64,000 nucleotides of DNA, from assembly GCF_000143415.4 (NCBI RefSeq), contig NW_003314265.1, positions 2,088,777-2,152,776 on the forward strand, in the 5' to 3' direction. This document shows, piece by piece, positions 1-11,379 of the stretch; position 1 is the first letter of the stretch, and each line of letters starts with the position of its first letter. Below the pieces are notes generated by a model, which saw only the letters and a program-made list of their open reading frames with translations, ran no database searches and was not told where the DNA came from. A program made the position numbers and the translations under genes. This DNA comes from Selaginella moellendorffii. Lineage: Eukaryota; Streptophyta; Lycopodiopsida; Selaginellales; Selaginellaceae.

Positions 1-1262
1 CGACTCTCTACCAAAGTTGCTCGTGTAATGAGTAACTTTGAGTTAGGGACTGGATCACATACCTCAATTTGGACTTCACCCGACTTAATGGCCATATTGG
101 CTCTGGCCTTCTTCGGGTAGGGACATTCCCTCGAAAAGTGTCCCGCTTCACTGCAGTTGTAGCATACTTTGTTTCCCACGCTGCTATACGACTTGACCTT
201 CTTATCCGTGGGTTTGTATTTTTTCGCTTGACTCCCCCACGTACTCGTTCGCTGGCCACCGGATTTGCTTTTCCGGAACCCCGAGGACTCATTCTTAGAG
301 AAACTCTTCTTGAATTTCCCCCTGCTATACGTTCCCCTTGGTTTTGCCCCTTTGCTAAACGTGGATCCCGACCCCGTCGTGTTCCCCTTTTGCAGATTAT
401 TGTTGAAATGCACTTTGATGGCCGCATCTAACGCTTCCTTGTAGTTGGTCGGGTTCCACCGCATCACCTCACCGCGAGCCCAGGTTTGCAAACCTGATAT
501 GAAGGCCTGGAACGCATCCATATCCCCCATGTCCGTGACCAGTATCCTCTTTGCCATTAACCCATTCACACATTCTTGGATGGTTCCAGTCTACTTCAGC
601 CTACTCAACTCACCTCTCAGATGCAGAGTGGCATTCGGAGGAACGTATGTTGCGCAAATCCTCACCTTCATCATGTCCCAAGTGGCCACCGGTCCTTCGT
701 TGGCCTCCGTCGTTCTCCACCAAGACTTGGCATTATCTGCCAAGTATGGTTTTGCACATGGGACCTTCTCCGAGCTTGGTAATCGCAACGCTCGGAAGTA
801 GTCCTCCATATCGTAAAACCAATCCTCCACCACTTTATAGTCATTCACTCCCTTGAAGACCGGTGGGGGCTTTGGTTTGTACTTGGGAACTGCCTGAGGG
901 ACTGATTCTACTTTGGTCTGTTCGACCTTGTTTGGTTCTGCCTCAGTCCCTGCCGAAGGGTCCGCACCTTCTGCACTGCCAGCATCCGCAGTCTTTCTCT
1001 TTTTCTTCTGCTTCTCGTCACGCTTTAGCTTGCGTACGAGAGTCTCCAGCAGGGCATTGGTCTGTGCCAACTGTCCTTCTAGCACATCCAATCGAGCCTT
1101 GGACGACCGAACCTCGCCACCGGACTCCTGTTTGGAAGTTTCCTCACTAGAGCCCTCCTCATGCAAGGATTCCTCATCCATAGCCTTTTGTTCGACCGAA
1201 GGCTCCAGCTCCGGCGGAGGTTCCATCTCCGCCTGGGTTCGTTTACGCCCTGCCTTTGCCAT
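1..1262 (-). pseudogene. LTR-retrotransposon gag, interrupted by a stop codon
   Basis: The minus strand starts with ATG at 1262 and reads a gag-like protein: a charged, Glu/Lys-rich N-terminus, a coiled-coil-like stretch, then the conserved gag core (…FKGVNDYKVVEDWFYDMED) up to a TAG at 591-593. The same frame is open again below the stop and carries a CX2CX4HX4C zinc knuckle (CYNCSEAGHFSREC, about 130-170). It is still open at the window edge. One nonsense codon is therefore the only break seen here; CAG to TAG by a C-to-T change is the simplest explanation. The layout suits a Ty3/gypsy-type gag, but pol lies outside the window, so the superfamily is an inference. Confidence 0.8.
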
Positions 1263-1305
1263 CTCCCAGCAATCCGCTTCTATCCTTCGCTAGAACTGAG
1301 GAAAA

Positions 1306-1318
1306 GGCTCCGATACCA
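1306..1318 (-). other. Primer-binding site of the minus-strand retrotransposon
   Basis: On the minus strand this reads TGGTATCGGAGCC, matching the usual plant initiator-tRNA-Met primer site (TGGTATCAGAGC) with one difference. It lies 44 nt upstream of the gag ATG and just inside what should be the end of the 5' LTR (minus-strand …CTTACA near 1322). This fixes the element's orientation. Confidence 0.75.
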
Positions 1319-1319
1319 A

Positions 1320-2420
1320 ATTGTAAGCCACAAATTTTTCTTTTCCAATTTGTCAGCTTACCTCGTCTATCCGACCAACACTGCCTTGGCTTGTGCTAAG
1401 TTCCCTTGCCAAGGTTCTCGCCTATTGTACCAGCTCCTACTTGGTCCTACTTGGTTTCAGCTACTCACTGCACAAGCAACGGAGTGTTAGCCATCCATCT
1501 ACGGATTCCCAAATCTCTCCCAATCCCCCTCCCCGGGTTAGACTGGACTTAAAGTTCGGCTACACTCCCCACAGGCACAAGCAACCAAGCACACCAAGCC
1601 TCCAAGTCCCTAACACCCCTTGGTACGACAAGACTTGATTATGGGACCCTCTAAATCCCAAGCCTTGGGTACAACACTTGCTTCAGGACGTCGGGGCGAA
1701 ACACCATGGCCTAACGGCCCGGTATGGGTACCTCTACCCCCCCACTTCCATCCCGAAGGGAAGGTCCAAGCCCCTAGGAAGGGCGACGACCAATAAGTCA
1801 CATGGTACTCAAGTGGGGCACCACTCCACATGAGCCGGGAGCACTGCAATCGGTTTCCCTTTCAGGAGTGGGAGTTGCTCTTGAGCACTTCCTTGGATGG
1901 CCCCTCTGGCACCAACCAAGTCCATACTCACTCCCACCCAAGGCCCCTCGGTCCCAGTCTCAACCTCAAGTCGGTTTGGAAGCCCCACTGGAGAGTCCCT
2001 TCAAAACTGGTTCCTGGACCTCACTATCCCTACTATACTTTTGGAACCCCTTGCAGCCCCCCCCCCCCCCCCTGGGAGACGCACGCTTTGGGCTTTCACC
2101 CCTTGACCCGTATTAGTATTTGGACTTAGTCTCTGGCTCGATCTCAGACTCGATTTCGGATCCGACTTCGGATTCGGTCTCGAACTCGATCTCGAACTCG
2201 ATCTCGGACCCGATCTCGAACCCGACCTCGGACTCGACCTCGGACTCGGTCTCGGACCCGATTTCGGATCTCGGACTCCGTCTCGAACTCGGTCTCGAAC
2301 TCGGTCCCCGAGTTGGCCTCGGACTCGATTCCGGACTCTATCTTAAACTCGGTCTCCGAGTCGGTCTTGGACTCGATCTTCGACTTGATCCCATCCGATG
2401 AACTCTTTGTCATTTTGGTC
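1320..2420 (-). repeat. Probable 5' LTR (part) of the minus-strand retrotransposon
   Basis: The sequence directly upstream of the primer site should be 5' LTR. No gene-like reading frame is seen. It contains a C-tract (about 2058-2072) and, at 2120-2400, a degenerate tandem array. The block about 2020-2420 is homologous in inverted orientation to about 3660-4190, including matching flanks beside the tandem array. The outer LTR boundary could not be placed. Confidence 0.5.
2120..2400. repeat. Degenerate tandem array of CTCGGACTCG-like units
   Basis: About 280 bp of imperfect units of 6-12 bp built from ctcg(g/a)actcg and ccgatctcg. It produces spurious Ser/Asp-rich or Arg/Glu-rich open frames on both strands. 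The mirror-image array lies at 3700-4090. Confidence 0.85.
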
Positions 2421-3141
2421 ATGCTTTCGGGGTTCCTTTAGCCTACAACACCTCGGCGAGTTGGTTCCTTACAAAAAGGTGTAAAGCCAAAAACAAATAG
2501 TAAGGGGATAGAACCAAACCATAGGGGTTGAAGACCATAACCAAAGGTGGTTATGCCAGTTGGAAGTGGAGAATTAAGTGGGTGTTCAAGCATGTTGTCA
2601 TTAGTAACTGTGATGCCATGGAGAATCTAAAGCATGGAATTGTTTGTGTTAGACCATATAACAATTAGAAAACTTGCGAAAGAAGAAGCCTTAGCAAGCT
2701 AAGGGAAAAAGTTCCTTCAAGGTTCCCAAAGACAATTCTAAGTAGTTTAAAAAAGCCAAGGGTAAATGGTTCATAGAACGCACAAAATCATAGTGGCACA
2801 GCAGAAGTGTGGTTTTGAAGCTTGCCATAAGGCAATGCTATTAACGTTGGGGAAGTAGTCCCCGAGTGTTTAAAGGGATAGCTTTGAACAAAAGTCAATG
2901 GTCAAGGACTTTCATGCTTATACATAAAACCATGTTACATTGGTTGGATGACTTGCAAAACGTGATTGGCAAGTCAGGGGAACAAACCCCTTAGTTGAAA
3001 GTGCTAACTTCAATAGGTGTGGCCCATAGGGCCAAGCATGGAGGAGTCTATGCATAATCACAAACTTGTCAAGTGAGAGGACTTGGCAGTGCAGAGGAAC
3101 TAAGTTCCTAATCTGTGATCTGTAGCGTGCTTTAAGTATAA

Positions 3142-3155
3142 GTTGGTGCACCAAC
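3142..3155. repeat. 14-bp perfect palindrome
   Basis: GTTGGTGCACCAAC is self-complementary. It lies close to the midpoint of the two inverted LTR-like blocks (about 2020-2420 and 3660-4190). No function is assigned. Confidence 0.6.
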
Positions 3156-3274
3156 ATGGGGAGTTATGCCAGACATCCTGGGTGATGCCATCCGTAGATA
3201 CATATATGGAGGTTGGGTTCAAGTCCCGACCTTCTAGTGCTTGCATTCGAGTCCCAACTCACTAGGGTGTGATG

Positions 3275-3560
3275 ATGGTTTGGAAAATGAGGACACTCAT
3301 TTTCGGTGGTCATGGACTATTAGTAAGGAGACTGGCTTGGGCACACCGCCAAACAGGGGGATGCCCCAAAGTCATGATGCATGGTTACATTATTTAGTGT
3401 GGCTCGGCATATCTAACTTGAACACTTTGGTACGAGTGGCACCAAGGACGTGGTGAATGAAATGGGGACACTCAGTCTCAGTTGTTATGGACCTTTGGCC
3501 GAAAGGGCTGGCTTGGGTGCACTGCCAAGTGTGGGGGATGCCCCCGAGGTCATGGCCAAC
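3275..3560 (+). repeat. Direct duplication of about 100 bp
   Basis: The segment at about 3279-3375 recurs, diverged, at about 3453-3555. Both contain GGACACTCA, a GGCTTGGG(C/T)(A/G)CAC block and a GGGGGATGCCCC block followed by GTCATG. No coding frame is evident. It is probably part of the plus-orientation LTR-like sequence. Confidence 0.7.
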
Positions 3561-3659
3561 AAGTTAAAGGTCTGGAAGACCTAATACCTATTGGCAAACC
3601 TATTAAGGTGCCAAAGTTAAATCATTAGGTGATCTTATGGCTAAAAACAAGGACAAGGT

Positions 3660-4190
3660 CCTTATGAGGTTAAGTGCTCAAGGTACGAGCACAAACCAAG
3701 CAATAAATGAGTCTCTAGAAAAGGGACACAAGAGGACCCAAGATGGAGTCCAAGATGGACCCGAGATGGAGTCCGAGATGGACATGAGATGGAGTCCAAG
3801 ATGGACCTGAGATGGAGTCCGAGATGGTGTCCAAGACGGACCCAAGATGGAGTCCGAGATGGAGTCCAAGATGGACCCGAGATGGAGTCCGATATGGAGT
3901 CTGAGATGACCCGAGATAGAGTCCGAGATGGACCCGAGATGGAGTTCGAGATGGACCCGAGATGGAGTCCAAGATAAAGTCTGAGATGGAGTCCGAGGTG
4001 GAGTCCGAGGTGGAACCGGGACTGAGACCAAGACCGAGTCCGAGTCCGCGACCGGGACTGAGACCAAGTTTGAGTTTGAGTCTGAGTCCGAATACTAATG
4101 TAGGTAGTTTGGTGAAAGCCCAAAGTGATCATCCCCCCGGGAGGGGGGGGCTACGAGGGGTTTCAAAAGTATAATAGGGAGAGTGTGGGG
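3660..4190 (+). repeat. Inverted counterpart of the LTR block, with GAGTCCGAGATG tandem array
   Basis: Positions 3720-4090 are tandem 12-15-bp units (gagatggagtcc, gagatggaccc). They are followed by unique sequence (CCGAATACTAAT, GGTGAAAGCCCAAAG, a G-tract, TTTCAAAAGTATAATAGGGA) that matches the reverse complement of about 2020-2125 element by element. This supports two related LTRs in opposite orientation. The repetitive reading frames here are not genes. Confidence 0.7.
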
Positions 4191-4199
4191 GTTGGAGCC

Positions 4200-5143
4200 A
4201 AGTAAAACTAATTTGGCCAGGAAAGGCTAGTTTGGCCTAGGCCCAGGAAGGTTGTACCCAGTTGTTGAGTGATGAGCTGACCACTGGGAAGTCCAAGGCT
4301 AGAGTGAATACGGACCGACAAGCGGGGTAGCTTAGTAAAGTGTTCAAGAGTCAGCTCTAGTTCCCCCAGGAGATCGAATGGTCGATGCTCCTAATCCAAG
4401 CATGGGTGGCACTACCTACTTGGATACCTAGCGTGGCTTAACGGAACTTCACTCTAAGCCCATGGCTAAAGCACCCAAATGTGGAAGGTAGGGAGAGTAC
4501 CCACAAGGCTTGCGTAAGGCCACGATGTTCTGAAATGTTGTCCCAAAGGCCTAGACTGTGGAAAGGAAGAGGTGCAATCCTCTGGTGTAGTGACCAAAGA
4601 TACAGTCATGTGGTGAAGAAGTCCCAGAGGACTGTGAGACTTAGTGGTCAAGCTTGTGGGCCTTGATCTAATGGCAGTGTTGGCAAACACGGCCATAGAC
4701 AGAAAGGGACTTGGAGAGGACCAGAAAAGGGATATTGGGAAGGCTATTCTTTATATCTGTGGGCATCCTAAGGATGCTAAGGAGTGGATCTGGGGTGATC
4801 ACTCATGGATGGATGGCCCAATCTTTGAGAGATGGGACTGTGATATAGGTGGTGTTAGACCACCAGTGTGACCAATGTGAAGCGGCATAGCTTTAGTGTA
4901 ACGGGCTAATATGTTAGTGGTACTTTAGGGTATCGATCGTGAAATTGGACACGTGGAGCACTTAGATTATGTGCAAAGGTTGAGTGGCATTGATGCCATT
5001 CTCGAGGCTAGCAAGCCCCAAATCCTGAATTAGACTTAGGGAGGTTATGAATGAAACTCCTTTAATTGGTCGATAGTGTGGTTAAGTGATTAAAGTAGAA
5101 TGGAAAATTTAGTCGCTTATAGTTAAATTCATAAATTTATATT
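4200..5143 (+). repeat. Non-coding, probable remainder of the plus-strand LTR
   Basis: No convincing coding frame is seen. The stretch lies between the inverted LTR block and the primer-binding-like site at 5144, so by position it should be the 3' part of a plus-strand 5' LTR. Its similarity to 1320-2000 (reverse complement) is weak by eye. Confidence 0.35.
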
Positions 5144-5158
5144 TGGTATTAGAGAGGT
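5144..5158 (+). other. Primer-binding-like site of a plus-strand element
   Basis: TGGTATTAGAG matches the initiator-tRNA-Met primer site with one difference and points away from the minus-strand element. No gag follows within the next kilobase, so this second element is truncated or rearranged. Confidence 0.45.
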
Positions 5159-5249
5159 CTTGGGTCCAAGAATTGCACCATATATTAATTGACATCTGGC
5201 AAGTCCAATTTTCTCCAATTGGGATTGATTTGAGAGGTAAAATGTCAAG

Positions 5250-5393
5250 AGAACGGGGCTTTTAGGAGAGCTATAGCTTTCAACTTCCGTTCATGAGGGC
5301 ATTAACTTACAAGGAAGTATAAGAACGGGGCTTTTAGGAGAGCTATAACTTTCAACTTTTGTTCACGAGGGCATTAATTTACAAGGAAATATG
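5250..5393 (+). repeat. Tandem duplication of a 72-bp unit
   Basis: The units 5250-5321 and 5322-5393 both begin AGAACGGGGCTTTTAGGAGA and run through CAACTT…GTTCA(T/C)GAGGGCATTAA to an ACAAGGAA(G/A)TAT end, with a few substitutions. Confidence 0.85.
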
Positions 5394-5399
5394 ATGAAT

Positions 5400-6090
5400 T
5401 GTAAACAATTAAAGAAAATGACTTGAGTGACAATCTATGAAGTTTAAATATAAAAAGAAAAAAACCTATAAATCACACCTTTTTTTAATTGGAATATTTA
5501 AAATTAAGCATTTTTGGGTTTAAATAATGCATAAAGTCTAGGAAGTTTAAATTTAGAAGCTTACATGGTAGTGGGCCATTTTGGTGACAAAAGTAGTGGT
5601 GAATGGCTTGAAGACCAAAGGTGTTAACAATGAAATGCCACCAACAACTTTGGACTAACTACCAATGTCTATAGGCCATTTTATTCACATGGGTAATTAA
5701 GGACCAAAGGTGTTGGCAATGAAATGCCACCAATAACTTTGGACCAACTGCCAATGTCTAGATGTAAAATGGAATGCCACCAACAACTTAATAGTATCCT
5801 TAAGAAATATTATACTTTTGTAATTTTTATTATTTAATCCCATAGCTAGTTTTTGGAATCTCCGACCAGGCCTTCAAAATGTGAAAGTACGTTGAAAAAG
5901 CTAAAGAAACTCGCATCACTCTTGCAAGCTTTCTTTTTCCTCTAGTTTTCCCAAAGATTTTGTTCTCAGAGTATCAGAGAAGGTAGCATATTGTCACTGC
6001 ATGTAATGTACTGACCATTTCTACTGGAGAGGCATTTAAGTGCCTGTAGCAAACGAGGGTCAAGGCTTAAAAGTTCGAGGCGTTTGAAGC
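5400..6090. repeat. AT-rich intergenic DNA with direct repeats
   Basis: No gene is seen. About 5615-5675 recurs at about 5700-5760 (GACCAAAGGTGTT(A/G)…CAATGAAATGCCACCAA). A third partial copy lies at about 5766-5790. The last 150 bp before 6104 is presumably the promoter and leader of the spermidine synthase gene. Confidence 0.55.
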
Positions 6091-6103
6091 AAGCGTGATA
6101 GCG

Positions 6104-7574
<1,471 letters not shown>

Positions 7575-7579
7575 AGGTA

Positions 7580-8075
7580 CCCAGGTATGGAAAAAGAGTT
7601 ATCAAAGTTTGGAAGACAGGCCTATAAACATGTAACTGGGATTGATCCATGCGCTCAATCAAGCATGGACCACTTCGTCCCATGTCACCAGCAACAGAAT
7701 TCACCATTACTGTACTGGGTCTGGAATTTATAAGTTTGTATTTGGCGGCAGATGGAAAACCTTGAGCTAAACTTTCTTACTTGCTGATTATTTGTAAATC
7801 AGATGCCGCACTAAATCCATTCCTGTGGTTGTGATGCCATGGAAAGTGAGCAAATGTTGAAAGTGTTCCTATGCTTTGAAAACTATGACTTTGATTCATA
7901 ATCCAAGGCGTTACACGTCAAAAATAAATCCAAGAAACCTTTGTGTAATGGGAGATGGGGGCATTGGGACGAAGTGGCAGTTATATGTTTCTAGTGCTAT
8001 CTTCAAAGCTTAAAGCCTCGAGCTAGAACTTTCCAAACACGGCCCTTTCAGTGCTTACACCACTCTTGTCTTCCT
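7580..8075. other. Intergenic region without a recognised gene
   Basis: Downstream sequence of the spermidine synthase gene. Reading frames on both strands are short and without family resemblance. Confidence 0.5.
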
Positions 8076-8099
8076 TCATCTTCTTGATTGATTTGCTGG

Positions 8100-8320
8100 G
8101 TCGCGAGACTTAGCCGAGTTAACGTTGTAGACTTGAGCGGCCGCTTCAAGCACGCTCCTCCCAGCCCCATCGCCCCGAGCGCCTTGTCCGGGCTCTTCGG
8201 AACTTCCATATGCGAATCTCACGCCCCCTGGAAGTTGCAAAGCTAGAGAATGCAGGGCTGCAGCTAGAACGATCGACGCAAGAAAGAAAAACAAAGAGGC
8301 CATAAAATATCATCCATTTA
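8100..8320 (-). pseudogene. Chimeric stub: spermidine synthase fragment joined to BAHD 5' end
   Basis: Read on the minus strand, 8225-8290 matches the start of the BAHD acyltransferase genes elsewhere in the window (…ALHSLALQLP in a shifted frame; the intact frame reads CTLWLCNFQ). It then runs directly into spermidine synthase pieces (the exon 7 region with VRFAYG, and the exon 8 region). It sits head-to-head with the cytochrome c6A gene at 8329, exactly where a whole BAHD gene sits in the duplicated copies. Confidence 0.7.
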
Positions 8321-8328
8321 GGGCTTTG

Positions 8329-9702
8329 ATGGCGATCCTTGTTGGGTCGCCTCGTGCGCCGACCGTGAGGAGCAGCAGCACTCTCCGCGAGGAGGATCCC
8401 AGCTCCAGGAGACGACCGGAGATGGAGATTGTGGAGCCCTCGCGGCCGCGCTTCGATCGCATTCCCTACGCCCCCTCCAGCGCCGAGCTCCTCAATCCCA
8501 AGCTCATCCAACCCCACGTCAAGCCGGCTAGATTCTGGAGGCCGCAGAGGGGATGGGGCAAATCCTACAAGAAGCCCACTCCACAGCAGGTAACACACGA
8601 TCGATAGCCATCTCCTGTTAAGATTTGTTCTTTTGATTGTGTGACAGAGTATCACAGGCTCGGTTCTAGGAGCACTGTGCGCGGCCGGAGCTTTCAAAGG
8701 CGTCACGGCTTCGTATGATCATCTTTCCACTCATCCTCTCGTACACAATGCTCCATTTGGTCTCACTGACGATGTGAACCAAGCACTGGCAACTACGGTA
8801 TGATCTTGTTGTCATATAGACTTTGGTGATGGATGATCCCTGCTTTTCTCGCCAAGGTACTGGGACTTGGATGGCTGGCCATCTCTTTGTTTGCGGCCAG
8901 CAGCGTCGGGTTAGCTCTCCTCTCGGCGAAGCTCTTGACTCAATCGTCAGCAGACGTTTCCAAGAGGTAAACTTTGTGGATTCTCAAGGTATAGTACAAG
9001 CGCGTATGTATATATTTGGGCTCATGTACAGTAGCCAACCTGGCTTTGCATGAAAGTTTTTACTCGTTCTCATTCTGCATGCTTTCTAGCGGGATTTGTT
9101 TTGCCATGACCATCGAACAGGTCTTTCGCTATGGCTTTGCTCTTTGCTCTTTCCTGCGCCTTCACGAATTCTGGTAACACATTCATTCTCTCTACTCAAC
9201 TTGCTTGATTTATCTTCTTCTTCTAGTGGGAGAATCGGATGCTAGCACAGGCGCTGAGACGTTCCAGAGATCATGTATTGGTTGCCATGCTCGAGGAGGG
9301 AACATCCTTCAAGCAGTAAGACGCTTTGCACGACCATCTGAAACTCACGGGAACTTTTCTTTCAGGGAGCCACACTTGGAGCGGACGATCTCCAACGGTA
9401 GGAAAAGCATTTCTCGCGTGACTCTCGTCATTCTTTTCTCTCATTCGCAGGAATGGCATCTCAACAGTGGAAGATATCGTCAAAATCACGTACTATGGCA
9501 AAGGACGCATGCCTGTAAGAAGCCATTTGATAGAAGCAGAGAAGCCTTTTAACTTCAGCTAACAAGCTCGCAGGGATTTGGAGAGGGCTGCAAACCTCAA
9601 GGCCAATGTACATTCGCAAGCCGACTTAGTGACCAAGATATTCAAGCTCTTGCTGAGTTTGTGAAATCCCAAGCCGATCAAGGCTGGCCACGGTTGGATT
9701 GA
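8329..9702 (+). CDS. Cytochrome c6A with an N-terminal membrane segment (8 exons)
   Basis: Cytochrome c6A is a thylakoid-lumen c-type cytochrome of green plants. Exons that splice in frame are 8329-8589, 8648-8797, 8857-8966, 9121-9173, 9227-9315, 9366-9397, 9451-9514 and 9574-9702 (295 aa). The heme domain (about 195-295) has CIGCH at 208-212, the axial-Met region GKGRMP (Met252), the c6A-specific loop insertion with paired cysteines GCKPQGQC, and the C-terminus FVKSQADQGWP. Residues 88-191 hold three hydrophobic segments (SITGSVLGALCAAGAF; WLAISLFAASSVGLALLSAKLL; SFAMALLFALSCAF), and an odd number would place the heme domain in the lumen. Alternatives: exon 3 can read through to TAA at 8968-8970, giving a separate small membrane protein somewhat like DUF3082 proteins; or acceptor 9089 gives another tail. 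A stand-alone cytochrome starting at ATG 9131 would lack a transit peptide. The heme domain is certain; the fusion is an inference. Confidence 0.85.
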
Positions 9703-10070
9703 TCAATAGTATAATTGTGGGATGGTGTGTAGTTTGAAGTGATACAACTCACCAGGAATGTCCAGGGTGAGATATCCCTCATTCAGTGCAGGCCTTCGAT
9801 CTGAGAGGTTGTAGAAAAAAATTATTCTGTCTTCCTATGACGGTTTTGCTTATAAAATAGATAGATAGATAAGCCAATTCTCATCATCCAATACAAAGGC
9901 ATGATCTGATTTTGAATGCTTATTTAGTTTTTGGTTTTGAATGCTCAATTGCTGCAAATCAAATTTTCTATAACAGACAGTGAATGATCTATTCCAGGTA
10001 AATTTGCAACGACGTCACCCTCAGGAGTCAGCATCCCTTCGTTACAATTGTGTCAGTGGATTTTGTAATG
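9703..10070. other. Intergenic region without a recognised gene
   Basis: 3' flank of the cytochrome c6A gene. It holds a short GATA microsatellite (about 9860-9873) and AT-rich sequence with no supportable coding frame. Confidence 0.5.
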
Positions 10071-10099
10071 TTTATGAATGCATGGACTTTATTGAAGTA

Positions 10100-10660
10100 C
10101 AAAATTGATACGATGGCGCCGCCACAATAGGAGCATCCATTTGCGTGAAGAGAAAGAAAAGCTGACAACGTTCTTGATGAATCCAAAATACCTGTGCTGT
10201 CTTCAAAGCTTTAAGCCTCTTTTCCAAACAGTCCACTTTCTTCTTCGAGTGTTTGCAAACTCGGGCAAGCACAGCGCCATGTGGTGGATCGATACGAGAT
10301 TTAACACCAAAGATTACGTGAATCGAGCGAGACTTACTCACACCCAAGTTGTAGTACTTAAACGGCCGATTCAAGCACGCTTCTCCGTCTTGTCCGAGAC
10401 ATGGACTTTGTGAACTCGATGCTTCTATGGAGCACAGTGCCAGGGCGATGACTCCGAGAAAAAGATCTTTACTTGTGGATTATGGTGTATGATTTTCTTA
10501 AACATCCTACAGTCTTCCTTGAACACAGTACGGTTCTTCACGGCCTTGATGTTTAGCCAGGGCTCTCGGACAAGGCACACGTGATCAAACACCGGGGTCG
10601 CAGCGCCTGCCACTGCCTCCTCGAACACAACTTTTGCTTGTGAGTGTGTCTTCAAATGGA
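10100..10660 (-). pseudogene. Rearranged spermidine synthase fragments
   Basis: Minus-strand pieces match the spermidine synthase gene: the exon 8 end and its intron (…LKRPFKYYNLGV, then a gtaagtctcgctcgattcacg-like intron), the exon 9 start (ALCLPEF-like) and an exon 7 fragment (VCLVREPWLNIKAVKN). The order is scrambled relative to the parent gene and frames are broken. The same fragments recur at 22.6-23.0 kb, with part of them in the other orientation. Confidence 0.75.
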
Positions 10661-10669
10661 TTAAACTTT

Positions 10670-11110
10670 GAGAGCTTGGAAACCGTCTGACAAAGGAATT
10701 TCTACTTCGACCAGACTCTTTCGAATATCCTCTTTTTATTGAATAATCTCTGGAAAAACGCTATACCAAACAATTGGGCATGACAAGTTAAAAATCTCCA
10801 GAGGTCTGGTCCTTTCCAGGGGCCCCACTGAGATCTCTTGGAGTGTCAAGCTTGGTATTCCTGGTTTAGTTGTCATGTTTGGGGCGTCATTCACAAGGAG
10901 TGAAGCTGAGTGAAGACCAGACTTCAACCACAGAGCAGTAGCTTATGCATGTGTAGCCAGAGATGATGACAAGAACAAGCAGAAAAGGCTGTAGAAGTTG
11001 TCTTATGAAGGAAAACAGAAAAACAGCCAGAGGAGGAAGAGTGGGGACCTTGTCAAAGTTCACCAGTACCTCAGCAGTAGCAACAACCACCTGATCAATC
11101 AAATCCAGTT
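10670..11110 (+). repeat. Duplicated non-coding segment (copy at 22980-23410)
   Basis: Nearly identical to 22980-23410 in direct orientation, including GACAAAGGAATTTCTACTTC, GGGGCCCCACTGAGATCTCT and the end GATCAATCAAATCCAGTTGTC. The two copies diverge abruptly after CCCATGTACACAACGT (11168 and 23463). No gene is recognised. Confidence 0.75.
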
Positions 11111-11159
11111 GTCAACATGGTGGCACTAGCAGTGACCAACAGGATGAAGTATCCCATGT

Positions 11160-11345
11160 ACACAACGTGAAAAAGATGATGCCTTTGTGGATGACGGTGG
11201 TGGCAAGGCGTGGTATTGTAGCATGTACAACACGTACTGGATTGGGCAGTGTGTGGTGCTCCTGGGGTTTACTCCCACTAGATGGATTGTGTTCCACCCT
11301 AAGCACAGGATTTTCACGGGTATACTGGCGTCGCAGAGTACGTAA
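11160..11345 (+). pseudogene. Fragment of the uncharacterised ORF found whole at 52344-53144
   Basis: In the relevant frame it encodes KDDAFVDDGGGKAWYC, YWIGQCVVLLGFTPTRW and IVFHPKH, the same as the C-terminal third of the minus-strand ORF at 52344-53144. It breaks off shortly afterwards. It belongs to the arm of the large inverted duplication. Confidence 0.75.
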
Positions 11346-11379
11346 TTTATTAGCAATTTTCTGTAATTTCTTTTTATTT

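Noticed and set aside
3208-3230. TTGGGTTCAAGTCCCGA, tRNA T-arm-like hairpin
   Set aside because: The T-arm pairs, but upstream sequence gives no matching acceptor stem or other arms.
3720-4090. Regularly spaced repeat resembling a CRISPR array
   Set aside because: The units are contiguous degenerate tandem repeats without unique spacers, inside retrotransposon DNA of a plant nucleus.
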